DNA from: Sphingobacterium sp. UBA6711
GTDB taxonomy: Bacteria > Bacteroidota > Bacteroidia > Sphingobacteriales > Sphingobacteriaceae
Assembly (NCBI GenBank): GCA_002454415.1
Contig: DKIT01000190.1
Location: forward strand, 4,964 to 10,940
Direction of reading: 5' to 3'
Length of the DNA: 5,977 bases
Part shown: piece by piece, positions 1-5,257 of the stretch
Position numbering within the stretch: position 1 is the stretch's first letter
Layout: the number at the start of each line of letters is the position of its first letter
The notes under the pieces: generated by a model
Databases searched by the model: none
Seen by the model: only the letters and a program-made list of their open reading frames with translations
What the model was told of the DNA's origin: nothing
Made by a program: the position numbers and the translations under genes

Positions 1-162
1 AAGTATCGATTTGTTGCGGTCCCAAGACGTGACAATGGCGATGACCGACCCAAGACCTACTCCCGACTGCGTAATTGTCTGTGTCGTAGATTTACTTATT
101 TCCTGACCGAATACTATATTGGAAATGGATATAAACAGTAAGACTAACGTGAGCTGTTTCAT
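1..162 (-). CDS. Small secreted or membrane protein, N-terminal 54 residues (cut by window start)
   Basis: The first 54 codons are open from an ATG at 162 down to base 1, so the C-terminus lies outside the window. Residues 1-20 form a clear signal peptide: a Lys near the start, then the hydrophobic run L-T-L-V-L-L-F-I-S-I-S, ending V-F-G-Q, with cleavage likely around Gly19-Gln20. A short Ser/Thr-rich stretch follows, and then G-V-G-L-G-S-V-I-A-I-V (about 34-44) begins what looks like a membrane segment, followed by S-W-D-R-N-K-S-I-L. From memory, Bacteroidota have many small proteins of this shape, with a signal peptide followed by a hydrophobic segment carrying an S-W-x-R-N-K-S-I-L motif, and no assigned function. 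The gene starts 6 bases after the stop of the 82-residue membrane protein gene, and an AGGAG sits near that gene's end, so the two are probably co-transcribed. No function is proposed. Confidence 0.72.
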   Translation of the reverse strand, partial: MKQLTLVLLFISISNIVFGQEISKSTTQTITQSGVGLGSVIAIVTSWDRNKSIL

Positions 163-168
163 AATAAC

Positions 169-417
169 TTACTGAACTCCTCTTACTTTAAGTTCTTCAT
201 TGATTTCTTTTATTCTTTTAAAATTAAGAATAGCAATTGGAGATAGAGCAAAAGGAATAGCCATTAGCGTGCTAAATCCTTTGGCGACCGAGGTGTAAAT
301 CCCCATCGCTAATAAGATAAGAAGCATGATGGTTAGCATCCAGGTAAATACCAACGCAGTTTTCCTATTGATTTGAAGCTCTTCAATAGTCATTCCGTTT
401 AATGGTCTGTTATTCAT
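169..417 (-). CDS. Small two-helix membrane protein of unknown function
   Basis: This 82-residue protein has a short polar N-terminus (M-N-N-R-P-L-N-G-M-T-I-E-E-L-Q), a first membrane helix at about residues 20-43, and a second hydrophobic segment at about 46-66 that contains P-F-A-L-S-P. It ends in a charged tail (K-R-I-K-E-I-N-E-E-L-K-V-R). No Cys is present, so it cannot itself be a redox-active disulfide protein. I recall that similar Bacteroidota proteins, with the pattern T-I-E-E-L-x-x-x-x-K at the start and L-N-F-K-x-I-K-E-I near the end, are sometimes labelled 'redox-active disulfide protein 2', which looks like a transferred misannotation. It is the first gene of a two-gene unit with the following signal-peptide protein (6-base gap), which suggests the two membrane products work together. 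ATG is the only good start. Function is unknown. Confidence 0.75.
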   Translation of the reverse strand: MNNRPLNGMTIEELQINRKTALVFTWMLTIMLLILLAMGIYTSVAKGFSTLMAIPFALSPIAILNFKRIKEINEELKVRGVQ

Positions 418-620
418 GATTTCTTTGGTTTATATCCTCTAATTTCCGTAATTCTTTTTAAGAAACAAAGTGAAAAGCTTCAAATGATGAATAAATTCTG
501 CTAAATATGAGATTTAAGGTATGTGATTCAATAAATATATTGACGAGCAGAAAAAAAGGAGCCTGGTAGAGGCCTGTAAAAGTAAAATATCGGCCCGGCA
601 TGTTGATGATTTGATAATAT

Positions 621-648
621 TATGCTTTTAGCAGTCCACAAAAGCATA
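621..648. repeat. 9-bp perfect inverted repeat, 10-base loop
   Basis: TATGCTTTT at 621-629 pairs exactly with AAAAGCATA at 640-648 around the loop AGCAGTCCAC. It overlaps the stop codon of the doubtful 48-residue ORF. Neither strand shows a T-run directly after it, so it is a poor intrinsic terminator. It could be a protein-binding site or have no function. Confidence 0.35.
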
Positions 649-774
649 GCTCTGCTTAATCCTGCCGAATGTAGATATCGGACTTGTCTCAACATTTTCG
701 GATAGGGAGTTTGAGGTCATATTTGTGTTCTTGTTTTTGTTATCAATGCAGCCAATTAAAATGGTCATAATCAT
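628..774 (-). CDS. Doubtful 48-residue lipoprotein-like ORF
   Basis: The frame reads M-I-M-T-I-L-I-G-C-I-D-N-K-N-K-N-T and then a Ser/Thr/Asn-rich stretch to a TAA at 628-630. L-I-G-C resembles a lipobox, and the following N-K-N-K-N-T linker is what a Bacteroidota surface lipoprotein looks like just after the lipidated Cys. Against it, only eight residues precede the Cys, none of them basic, and the protein ends after 48 residues with no domain. An in-frame stop further upstream (TAA near 815) rules out a longer standard start nearby. It could be a decayed remnant of a lipoprotein gene or a chance ORF. It faces away from the DUF72 gene. Confidence that it is expressed is low. Confidence 0.2.
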   Translation of the reverse strand: MIMTILIGCIDNKNKNTNMTSNSLSENVETSPISTFGRIKQSYAFVDC

Positions 775-872
775 GAAGCTAGTTAGATAAGATTCTTCAC
801 TGAGACGGTATGCTTAATTACCCCTTGTAAAAAAAAATGAACCATTGCACACGGCTCAATTGTTATAAGGAT

Positions 873-1628
873 ATGGAACAATTTTATTTTTCTGGAACAA
901 GTGGTATTCTTTTGCCTTACAAGAATAAAAGTTTTTATCCCGAACAACTACAGGATAAGAGCCGAATGGCTGTATACAGCTTGCTGTTTAATTCTTTGGA
1001 GGTGAACAGTTCTTTTTATAAAATCCCTAGAGAAGAAACGGTCAGAAGATGGTCCGAGGAAACAACCGATCATTTTCGTTTTACTTTCAAGCTCTGGAAA
1101 GGAATTACACATCAAAATAAACTTAAATTTGATCCACAGGATGTAGCTAGATTTTTATCAGTTATTGATGCTGTGGGTCAAAAGAAAGGATGTTTACTCA
1201 TACAATTACCACCATCATTTAAATTTACTTCCATTGGATTGCTTACTGAATTGTTGGATTGTATCAGTCAAGATAAAAGAAGTGGGGCATGGCAGGTATG
1301 TGTAGAATTTAGAGATTCCGCTTGGTATAGGGAAGAAACTATAGTTCTCTTAAAATCATATGGAATGCATTTGGTTATCCATGATAAGGATGCTCGGGGA
1401 ATGCGTATTCAATATGCGGATACAAAAATTGTTTACATGCGCTTCCATGGCCCCGATGGCGATTATAGAGGAGGGTATTCGGACAGTGTACTGTGGGAAT
1501 ATAGCACCTATATTAATAACTGGATTGCCGAGGGAAAAGAGGTGTATACTTATTTTAATAATACTATTGGAGCGGCGCTGGCAAACCTCAATACATTGGC
1601 GAAATATATAGCAGAAAGCAAAGGATGA
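873..1628 (+). CDS. DUF72 (YecE-like) TIM-barrel protein
   Basis: The 251-residue product carries the DUF72 landmarks in order: G-T-S-G-I (8-12) at the first strand, F-Y-P-E-Q-L (21-26), N-S-L-E-V-N-S-S-F-Y-K-I-P (40-52, the most characteristic family block), F-K-L-W-K-G-I-T-H (72-80), L-I-Q-L-P-P-S (109-115), V-E-F-R-D-S-A-W-Y (144-152), Y-M-R-F-H-G (188-193) and Y-F-N-N (227-230), followed by the usual C-terminal helix with A-L-A-N-L-N-T-L. Length fits the family (about 230-260). The family is a predicted soluble TIM barrel with no established reaction, so none is assigned. I chose the ATG at 873 because G-T-S-G normally lies within about ten residues of the start. An in-frame ATG at 837, directly after a nine-A run, would add 12 residues that match nothing in the family. 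The gene stands alone and converges on the three-gene cassette, with 5 bases between the stop codons. Confidence 0.9.
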   Translation: MEQFYFSGTSGILLPYKNKSFYPEQLQDKSRMAVYSLLFNSLEVNSSFYKIPREETVRRWSEETTDHFRFTFKLWKGITHQNKLKFDPQDVARFLSVIDAVGQKKGCLLIQLPPSFKFTSIGLLTELLDCISQDKRSGAWQVCVEFRDSAWYREETIVLLKSYGMHLVIHDKDARGMRIQYADTKIVYMRFHGPDGDYRGGYSDSVLWEYSTYINNWIAEGKEVYTYFNNTIGAALANLNTLAKYIAESKG

Positions 1629-1633
1629 ACTAT

Positions 1634-1966
1634 TTAAAGAACTCGATTGCGGATATATTCAGTTCCCATATAGCCATCCCAACCCTCATGTTCACGCATA
1701 ATACACTGATAAGTAGTTGTCAATGCCCGAATCTTCGTATACAAAGGGACACCTTTGCGGATGCAGTCATGATCGGAAAATGCTCCGACGTTATCGTGCC
1801 ATTGAAGCCAGCTAAGCAACTCTTGCCTTGTCATCAGCATTAATTTATCAAAAAGCACTTTATCTTTTAATCCCATAAGCTGATATCGCCAATCGTTTCG
1901 ATGAGATTCCATTGCTAGCATTCTTGGTAACTGATGATCTATGATCTGCTTGATAAAAGATTCCAT
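1634..1966 (-). CDS. Small hypothetical protein of the W-L-Q-W-H family, second tandem paralog
   Basis: I do not recognise a function for this 110-residue protein. It has no signal peptide or membrane helix and is probably cytosolic and mostly helical. Residues 25-95 align without gaps to residues 19-89 of the gene just upstream, with 28 of 71 positions identical by hand count. Shared marks are D-W-R-x-Q-L, M-x-R-x-x-L-L-x-W-L-Q-W-H (45-57), G-x-[FY]-[ST]-D-x-x-C-I-x-x-G-V (61-73), K-x-x-A (78-81) and a closing R-x-H (91-93). The conserved Trp/His/Asp/Cys cluster suggests a small core or metal site, but that is only inference. I recall W-L-Q-W-N/H-D-x-x-G-x-Y-x-D motifs in small accessory proteins of Bacteroidota, often near conjugative elements. 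It is the last gene of the cassette, 11 bases after its paralog. The C-terminal tail (96-110) is unrelated to the paralog's tail. Confidence 0.75.
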   Translation of the reverse strand: MESFIKQIIDHQLPRMLAMESHRNDWRYQLMGLKDKVLFDKLMLMTRQELLSWLQWHDNVGAFSDHDCIRKGVPLYTKIRALTTTYQCIMREHEGWDGYMGTEYIRNRVL

Positions 1967-1977
1967 AATTTAAAATT

Positions 1978-2298
1978 TTAATTGTTAAACATGAGCTGAA
2001 CACGCGTGTTGGAAAAGGCATTATATTTTCTTTTCATGTGGAAACGCAGGATTTCTTTGTATATATATTCAATCGCCTTTAATTTTGAAAGCTGCTGTAC
2101 ACCATTTTCAATACATTTCCTATCTGTGTAGTTTCCTTTTGGATTATGCCATTGTAGCCAATCAAGCAGCATCTCTCTTTCCATTTTTTCGAGCCTTTGA
2201 TGTAAGCCAACTAGTTCGCTTTCTCTGAGCTGATCACGCCAGTCGGACCAAATGGAATTGGATACTGCTGCTCTTTTCTCTTTGAATTTATTTTCCAT
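1978..2298 (-). CDS. Small hypothetical protein of the W-L-Q-W-H family, first tandem paralog
   Basis: This 106-residue soluble protein has a very basic N-terminus (M-E-N-K-F-K-E-K-R) and the family core D-W-R-D-Q-L (19-24), R-E-M-L-L-D-W-L-Q-W-H (41-51), G-N-Y-T-D-R-K-C-I-E-N-G-V (55-67) and an amphipathic helix with K-A-I-E-Y-I-Y-K-E-I-L-R-F-H (74-87). It ends in a basic, Asn-rich tail (K-R-K-Y-N onward) that differs from its neighbour. It lies 31 bases after the SH3-like-pattern gene and 11 bases before its paralog, all on one strand, so a single transcript is likely. The N- and C-terminal basic patches could bind nucleic acid; that is inference only. ATG at 2298 is preceded by an A-rich stretch (AAGAAACAC), usual for Bacteroidota, with no Shine-Dalgarno. 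No function assigned. Confidence 0.75.
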   Translation of the reverse strand: MENKFKEKRAAVSNSIWSDWRDQLRESELVGLHQRLEKMEREMLLDWLQWHNPKGNYTDRKCIENGVQQLSKLKAIEYIYKEILRFHMKRKYNAFSNTRVQLMFNN

Positions 2299-2329
2299 GT
2301 GTTTCTTAAAATCTGATTTATAGAATTTG

Positions 2330-2644
2330 CTAGATCACTAGCTTGCCGATAATCGCGTTGCCAAGTTTATTTTTCATAAATAGTTCAATTTGCTTCAGTA
2401 ATTCTGGGCTCACTTCTGGAACCCTTTCTAAATCCCGTATAAACCATTTCTGAATAACAGGCCGGTACCTCAACCCTTGATCGAATTTAACGACTTCAGC
2501 TCGTGAGGATTTCCCTTCAGGATCGTAATATGACCACAGTACGATGAAAATCGTATTCGGATCTTCATCGGGATAGGGGGTATGAAAGCGAACGATGTCA
2601 CCAACGTGCAACTCCTTATTGTCATATGCTGTGATCTGTTCCAT
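2330..2644 (-). CDS. Small hypothetical protein with V-G-D-I-V-R-F and P-Y-P-D-E-D-P motifs
   Basis: This 104-residue soluble protein is the first gene of the three-gene cassette. Residues 4-36 read I-T-A-Y-D-N-K-E-L-H, then V-G-D-I-V-R-F (14-20), then P-Y-P-D-E-D-P (23-29) and I-F-I-V-L-W (32-37). This gives a run of beta strands with a 'VGDIVRF' opening, as in small SH3-like barrels. Later blocks are R-A-E-V-V-K-F (48-54), L-R-Y-R-P-V-I (58-64) and W-F-I-R-D-L-E (67-73), then a C-terminal helix. I recall similar short proteins (I-T-A-x-D with V-G-D-I-V-R and P-Y-P-D-E-x-P) in Bacteroidota accessory regions, with no assigned function. ATG lies 25 bases after a consensus -7 box, giving a short leader of roughly 20 bases. 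The strong, possibly operator-controlled promoter suggests the cassette is regulated as a unit. Confidence 0.75.
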   Translation of the reverse strand: MEQITAYDNKELHVGDIVRFHTPYPDEDPNTIFIVLWSYYDPEGKSSRAEVVKFDQGLRYRPVIQKWFIRDLERVPEVSPELLKQIELFMKNKLGNAIIGKLVI

Positions 2645-2669
2645 AAAAGCGTCGTCTAAAACTGATATT

Positions 2670-2700
2670 CAAATATACTAATATTATTAGTAATATAAAA
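2670..2700 (-). promoter_or_regulatory. Bacteroidota-type promoter of the three-gene cassette
   Basis: Reading the minus strand, TTTT (2700-2697) is followed by exactly 19 bases and then TATATTTG (2677-2670). The known Bacteroidota housekeeping consensus is TTTG, about 19 bases, TAnnTTTG, so the -7 box is perfect and the -33 box matches 3 of 4. The box ends 25 bases before the ATG at 2644, leaving a leader of roughly 20 bases. It is the best promoter match in the window. Confidence 0.6.
2676..2692. repeat. Palindrome in the promoter spacer (7-bp arms)
   Basis: TACTAAT at 2676-2682 pairs with ATTAGTA at 2686-2692 around a 3-base centre (ATT). It fills most of the spacer between the -33 and -7 boxes and overlaps two bases of the -7 box, a usual place for a repressor site. 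The AT-rich composition makes chance palindromes more likely. Confidence 0.45.
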
Positions 2701-2720
2701 TTTTTGCTAAAAATTTTATA
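2694..2720. repeat. Long palindrome over the -33 box (12-bp arms)
   Basis: TATAAAATTTTT at 2694-2705 pairs perfectly with AAAAATTTTATA at 2709-2720 around a 3-base centre (GCT). The arm covers the -33 box of the cassette promoter and the repeat begins one base beyond the spacer palindrome. A perfect 12-bp arm is unlikely by chance even in AT-rich DNA. It may be an operator or an upstream activator site. It lies upstream of the predicted transcription start, so it should not form a hairpin in the cassette mRNA. Confidence 0.5.
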
Positions 2721-2824
2721 CTCAGACACTGCGCTCATTGATTTATATTGATCAAATCTATCTGTTAAGAATCTTTGCGCAATATTTTAGTATGCTGTTT
2801 TTCAGCTATTTGAATTTTAAGGAG

Positions 2825-3052
2825 TTATATTTTTGATGAGATGGGGAGAGTAGACTGGAGAAAACAGACTATGATATTAAGCTTATTGGATAAAAGCAGA
2901 AAGCGCCATTGCTTTTTCAAGATGCATACCTCGTAAGGATATCGATAATTGCTAAACGTGATATGTAATACCGGTCGGTTTAACTGTGCGTAGGATAAAA
3001 CATAAGCAAACAGCAATAATGAGATAGTAATTTGTATTTTTAATAACTTTAT
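2825..3052 (-). CDS. Possible small secreted protein with a lost ATG start (maybe a pseudogene)
   Basis: From an ATA codon at 3052 the frame reads (M)-K-L-L-K-I-Q-I-T-I-S, then L-L-L-F-A-Y-V-L-S-Y-A-Q. This is a textbook signal peptide: two Lys, a hydrophobic core, and the A-Q end common in Bacteroidota. About 53 further residues follow to a TAA at 2825, including H-I-T-F-S-N-Y-R-Y-P-Y and K-K-Q-W-R-F-L-L-L, with no domain I know. No ATG, GTG or TTG sits at the expected place. A TTG at 3016 is in frame but would remove the basic part of the signal. The ATA overlaps the TAA stop of the royal-jelly-family gene as AAATAAAG; with one G in place of A it would be AAATGAAG, a normal ATGA stop/start overlap. 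The gene is therefore either silenced by one transition, started from a rare codon, or affected by a base error. The mature part could also be a truncated remnant. Confidence 0.4.
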   Translation of the reverse strand: MKLLKIQITISLLLFAYVLSYAQLNRPVLHITFSNYRYPYEVCILKKQWRFLLLSNKLNIIVCFLQSTLPISSKI

Positions 3053-4182
3053 TTGTTTTGAAATTGACTTTCAAACTTAGGCAATTTCACTTTAAAGACG
3101 TAGTATGGAAGTTGCACTCTATCGGTTCCTTTGTTCCATTGTGGATCTTTGAAGAGTTGTGCACATGAAAAATAAAGATAGCCATCTTCACCGATCCCCA
3201 TGGAATCAGGCCATAATATTCGCGGGTCACGGACTAATGTCTTCAATTTTCCATCAGGACTTAAAAATTTGATACTATAGTCTGTGGATGAAGTTAGGTA
3301 AATATTTCCATTTATATCAGCCAGTAAGCCATGTGTGATGCCAACCTTGCCCTTGTCTTCAACTTTTTCCTCCAATTCTTGTTGCGTTAGGGTAGAATCA
3401 GCCAAAAATTCTGTTGCAATACGGTATAAATGGGTTTGATTGATCGGTTTGAAGTATAGATATTTGAAGTCGTGACTCAAGGCAATGCCATTTACATTCG
3501 AAGAAAAAGGCTTTCCGTTATCATCGCGCATATCATTACCATCGTAGCTTAATATCACTTCAGGATCAGCCAGTGTAAATCTGCTTCTAACCAATGCTTT
3601 TCTGCTTTTTCCCGTTTTAAGGTCTAAAATAATGATGGCCGCTTGGCCTGGATCAGAGAGATAGGCTAAATTTTTCTTTCCGTCAATGCGCATATCATTT
3701 AGACCGGATTTGGTTTTATCAAGATCGTCGAAACTGTAAATACGTTCAATTTGATCCTTCTTTGTGTCGATTTTCAACAATTTGAACTGCCCCTGGTTTG
3801 GTTTTTCATCATTACCAAAAATTGATCCAGCAGATGATGGCTTGGAATCTAATACCCAAAGATTGTCCTCGGCATCTACAAATATATCCTGTACATTAAC
3901 AAAGTGAGAATTCTCTATTCCTTTTTTATTCCATTCACTATCAGGAAAAGGAACAGGTTTTCCGTCGATGATTTCAGTTAGTGCATATTGAAAATTTTTA
4001 GTTTGTTTTGGGAAGGAAACAAATAGCCGGTTGCTGGATGTGACACTCACACCAATGGGACGGTATGGACCTAAATCTACTGCTACCTCTAGTTGTAGAC
4101 TTGTTGAATTACTGACTTGGGCCATCATATTGAAAAAAAAGATGTGAAAGAATAGAAAACTAAATATGAGCCTTTTTCGCAT
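3049..4182 (-). CDS. Secreted major royal jelly/Yellow-family beta-propeller protein
   Basis: The 377-residue product begins with a signal peptide (M-R-K-R-L-I-F-S-F-L..., ending M-M-A-Q at 19-22), so it should be exported to the periplasm or beyond. The rest matches the bacterial major royal jelly/Yellow family, a six-bladed propeller related to SMP-30 and gluconolactonase-like proteins: P-I-G-V-S-V with L-F-V-S-F-P (42-58), V-Q-D-I-F-V-D-A-E-D-N-L-W-V-L-D (97-112), A-Y-L-S-D-P-G-Q-A-A-I-I-I-L-D-L (173-188), N-G-I-A-L-S-H-D-F-K-Y-L-Y-F-K-P (231-246), and I-L-W-P-D-S-M-G-I with D-G-Y-L-Y-F-S (322-339). The length is normal. Ligand and reaction are unknown for bacterial members. I chose the ATG at 4182, which puts the signal peptide at the N-terminus. 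An ATG at 4230 is in frame but would place 16 extra residues before it. The 269 bases upstream hold its presumed promoter, though no clear consensus is seen. Its stop overlaps the ATA-started secreted frame downstream. Confidence 0.85.
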   Translation of the reverse strand: MRKRLIFSFLFFHIFFFNMMAQVSNSTSLQLEVAVDLGPYRPIGVSVTSSNRLFVSFPKQTKNFQYALTEIIDGKPVPFPDSEWNKKGIENSHFVNVQDIFVDAEDNLWVLDSKPSSAGSIFGNDEKPNQGQFKLLKIDTKKDQIERIYSFDDLDKTKSGLNDMRIDGKKNLAYLSDPGQAAIIILDLKTGKSRKALVRSRFTLADPEVILSYDGNDMRDDNGKPFSSNVNGIALSHDFKYLYFKPINQTHLYRIATEFLADSTLTQQELEEKVEDKGKVGITHGLLADINGNIYLTSSTDYSIKFLSPDGKLKTLVRDPRILWPDSMGIGEDGYLYFSCAQLFKDPQWNKGTDRVQLPYYVFKVKLPKFESQFQNK

Positions 4183-4451
4183 GTTTTGTGTTAATTTAAC
4201 CTGTTTAATTCCCATCAATTGTAAAGCCATATTTTATAAGCTTCATTTCGGGACAATGCTTTTATAAATAACTGTCTTTCTGCAATTATTGTTTTAATAA
4301 GGAGGAGCTTTATCAAGCTTTTATCTCTTTTGTCTTACTTTTAATAACACTTCTTTATAGCTATAGGTTATACGAATAATAGCAGTTTGAATCAATTTGG
4401 ACTTAGTTGCTACAGATAAGATGATCTGAATTAAGAATCCCGTCCAATAAT

Positions 4452-5105
4452 CTAGATGAGCATTTCTTCTAAAAGCTTTTCAACTTCCTGCGAATGGGTG
4501 ACCGTCATAAAATGTCCCGCACCTTTAATCACGATGCTGGTTTTTAGACGTTTGATTGGGATAATACGGTCTTTGTCTCCGTGTATATGGATTAAATTGC
4601 CAGGAATAAATCTGTTTTTCCAATGTAAAATTTGGTGTATTGCCCAGGCCATAAAGACTGGATTGGTATCTTGTAAGATTTGTTTAAGTAGTTGAGAATC
4701 TTCTTCACTGCTGATGCCAAAAAAATAGTCCGATAGAAAATTGTGCCATTTGAAGAAGCTATTCGGTACCAGCTGATTGATTCTGAGCCAGCTTGCTAAT
4801 CGATATCTAATGGGGAATTCATGTCTTCCTTTAGCCGAAGCAAGCAGAATAATTTTTTTTATAGGGATAGTTTTGGCAATTTCAATTGCTATCATTCCCC
4901 CAAAAGAAAGCCCGATCAGAATGGGCTGTTTTACGGTGATTTTTGACGATAATCTTTTTGCATAAATAGCCAGTGGTTCATGGGAGATCGGTGTAATCCA
5001 ATCCAGATATTCGATGTCAAGCGAACCAAAGTTTATCTTGCTAAATACGCGTTGGTCTACGCCTAAGCCGCTTATGATATATATTTTGGTATCAGTTATA
5101 TTCAT
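4452..5105 (-). CDS. Small alpha/beta hydrolase
   Basis: This 217-residue cytosolic protein has a complete alpha/beta-hydrolase catalytic set. The nucleophile elbow is G-L-S-F-G-G (65-70, Ser67). The acid is most likely Asp179 in H-G-D-K-D-R-I-I-P (175-183), and the base is His198 in K-G-A-G-H-F (194-199). The N-terminal strand ends I-S-G-L-G-V-D (11-17), taking the place of the common H-G oxyanion-hole motif. A helical lid region lies at about 95-165 (W-L-R-I-N, F-F-K-W-H, H-Q-I-L-H-W). It is an esterase, lipase or C-C hydrolase-type enzyme, and the substrate cannot be read from sequence. I chose ATG 5105. The frame stays open to a TTG at 5174, but the added 23 residues fit no family pattern and would run into the hairpin at 5164-5208. 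It has no close partner: 152 bases separate it from the upstream flavin oxidoreductase and 269 from the next gene downstream. Confidence 0.87.
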   Translation of the reverse strand: MNITDTKIYIISGLGVDQRVFSKINFGSLDIEYLDWITPISHEPLAIYAKRLSSKITVKQPILIGLSFGGMIAIEIAKTIPIKKIILLASAKGRHEFPIRYRLASWLRINQLVPNSFFKWHNFLSDYFFGISSEEDSQLLKQILQDTNPVFMAWAIHQILHWKNRFIPGNLIHIHGDKDRIIPIKRLKTSIVIKGAGHFMTVTHSQEVEKLLEEMLI

Positions 5106-5163
5106 TGAATCAATTGTCTGGATACATGTATGGAGACAATTTGCTGGATTGTCGCTATAAATG

Positions 5164-5208
5164 AATAGGAGCAAAATAATGATTAAAAATCAATTTTTCG
5201 CTCCTATT
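5164..5208 (-). terminator. Long hairpin after the flavin oxidoreductase gene, probable terminator
   Basis: AATAGGAGC at 5164-5172 pairs perfectly with GCTCCTATT at 5200-5208. Inside the stem, further A/T pairs (5174-5176 with 5196-5198) and a second stem, TGATT/AATCA (5180-5184 with 5188-5192), close a 3-base loop. The 45-base element starts 50 bases after the stop of the flavin oxidoreductase and ends 59 bases before the hydrolase start. Minus-strand transcripts carry only a weak T-run after it (TATTCATTTA), so termination is likely but not certain. It could instead act as a leader structure for the hydrolase. Confidence 0.45.
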
Positions 5209-5257
5209 TTATATCTTGGAGTAACCTAATTTTAGTGCAGCGTTTATTGCTTTCCTA

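Larger units (their letters stand above)
418..836. other. Long divergent intergenic stretch, mostly without genes
   Basis: About 420 AT-rich bases separate the start of the minus-strand 82-residue membrane protein gene from the plus-strand DUF72 gene, so the stretch must hold the promoters of both. I found no RNA gene. It contains a 9-bp inverted repeat around 621-648 and one doubtful minus-strand ORF at 628-774. No perfect -33/-7 promoter pair is present. The nearest plus-strand match is TTTT at 695-698, 19 bases, then CATATTTG at 718-725, which differs from the TAnnTTTG consensus at its first base. The left part (418-620) shows nothing beyond AT-rich sequence and a 4-bp hairpin, GCCT/AGGC, at 561-573. 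Confidence 0.5.

Noticed and set aside
695..725. Possible plus-strand promoter for the DUF72 gene (TTTT, 19 bases, CATATTTG)
   Set aside because: The spacing fits, but the -7 box has a mismatch at its first base, the -33 box is only TTTT, and the leader would be over 110 bases. It is too weak to list in AT-rich DNA.
1360..1611. Plus-strand 83-codon ORF inside the DUF72 gene
   Set aside because: It lies in another frame of a gene with full family motifs and shows no recognisable protein pattern of its own.
1625..1843. Plus-strand 72-codon ORF starting at the end of the DUF72 gene
   Set aside because: It is antisense to the second W-L-Q-W-H paralog, whose conservation with its tandem copy shows that the minus strand is the coding one.
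2721..2824. Possible further gene or structured RNA between the cassette promoter and the small secreted frame
   Set aside because: All frames are short and only weak repeats (TTGAT copies, a 5-bp GATTT/AAATC stem) are visible.
4306..4319. Short hairpin AGCTT-TATC-AAGCT upstream of the royal-jelly-family gene
   Set aside because: A 5-bp stem in AT-rich sequence is easily due to chance, and no gene on the plus strand ends there.
4456..4965. Two plus-strand ORFs of 79 and 62 codons
   Set aside because: Both are antisense to the alpha/beta hydrolase, which carries an intact catalytic triad.
5106..5174. Longer hydrolase start at a TTG codon (5174)
   Set aside because: The extra 23 residues match nothing expected for the family and overlap the hairpin. 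The ATG at 5105 starts just before the first core strand.
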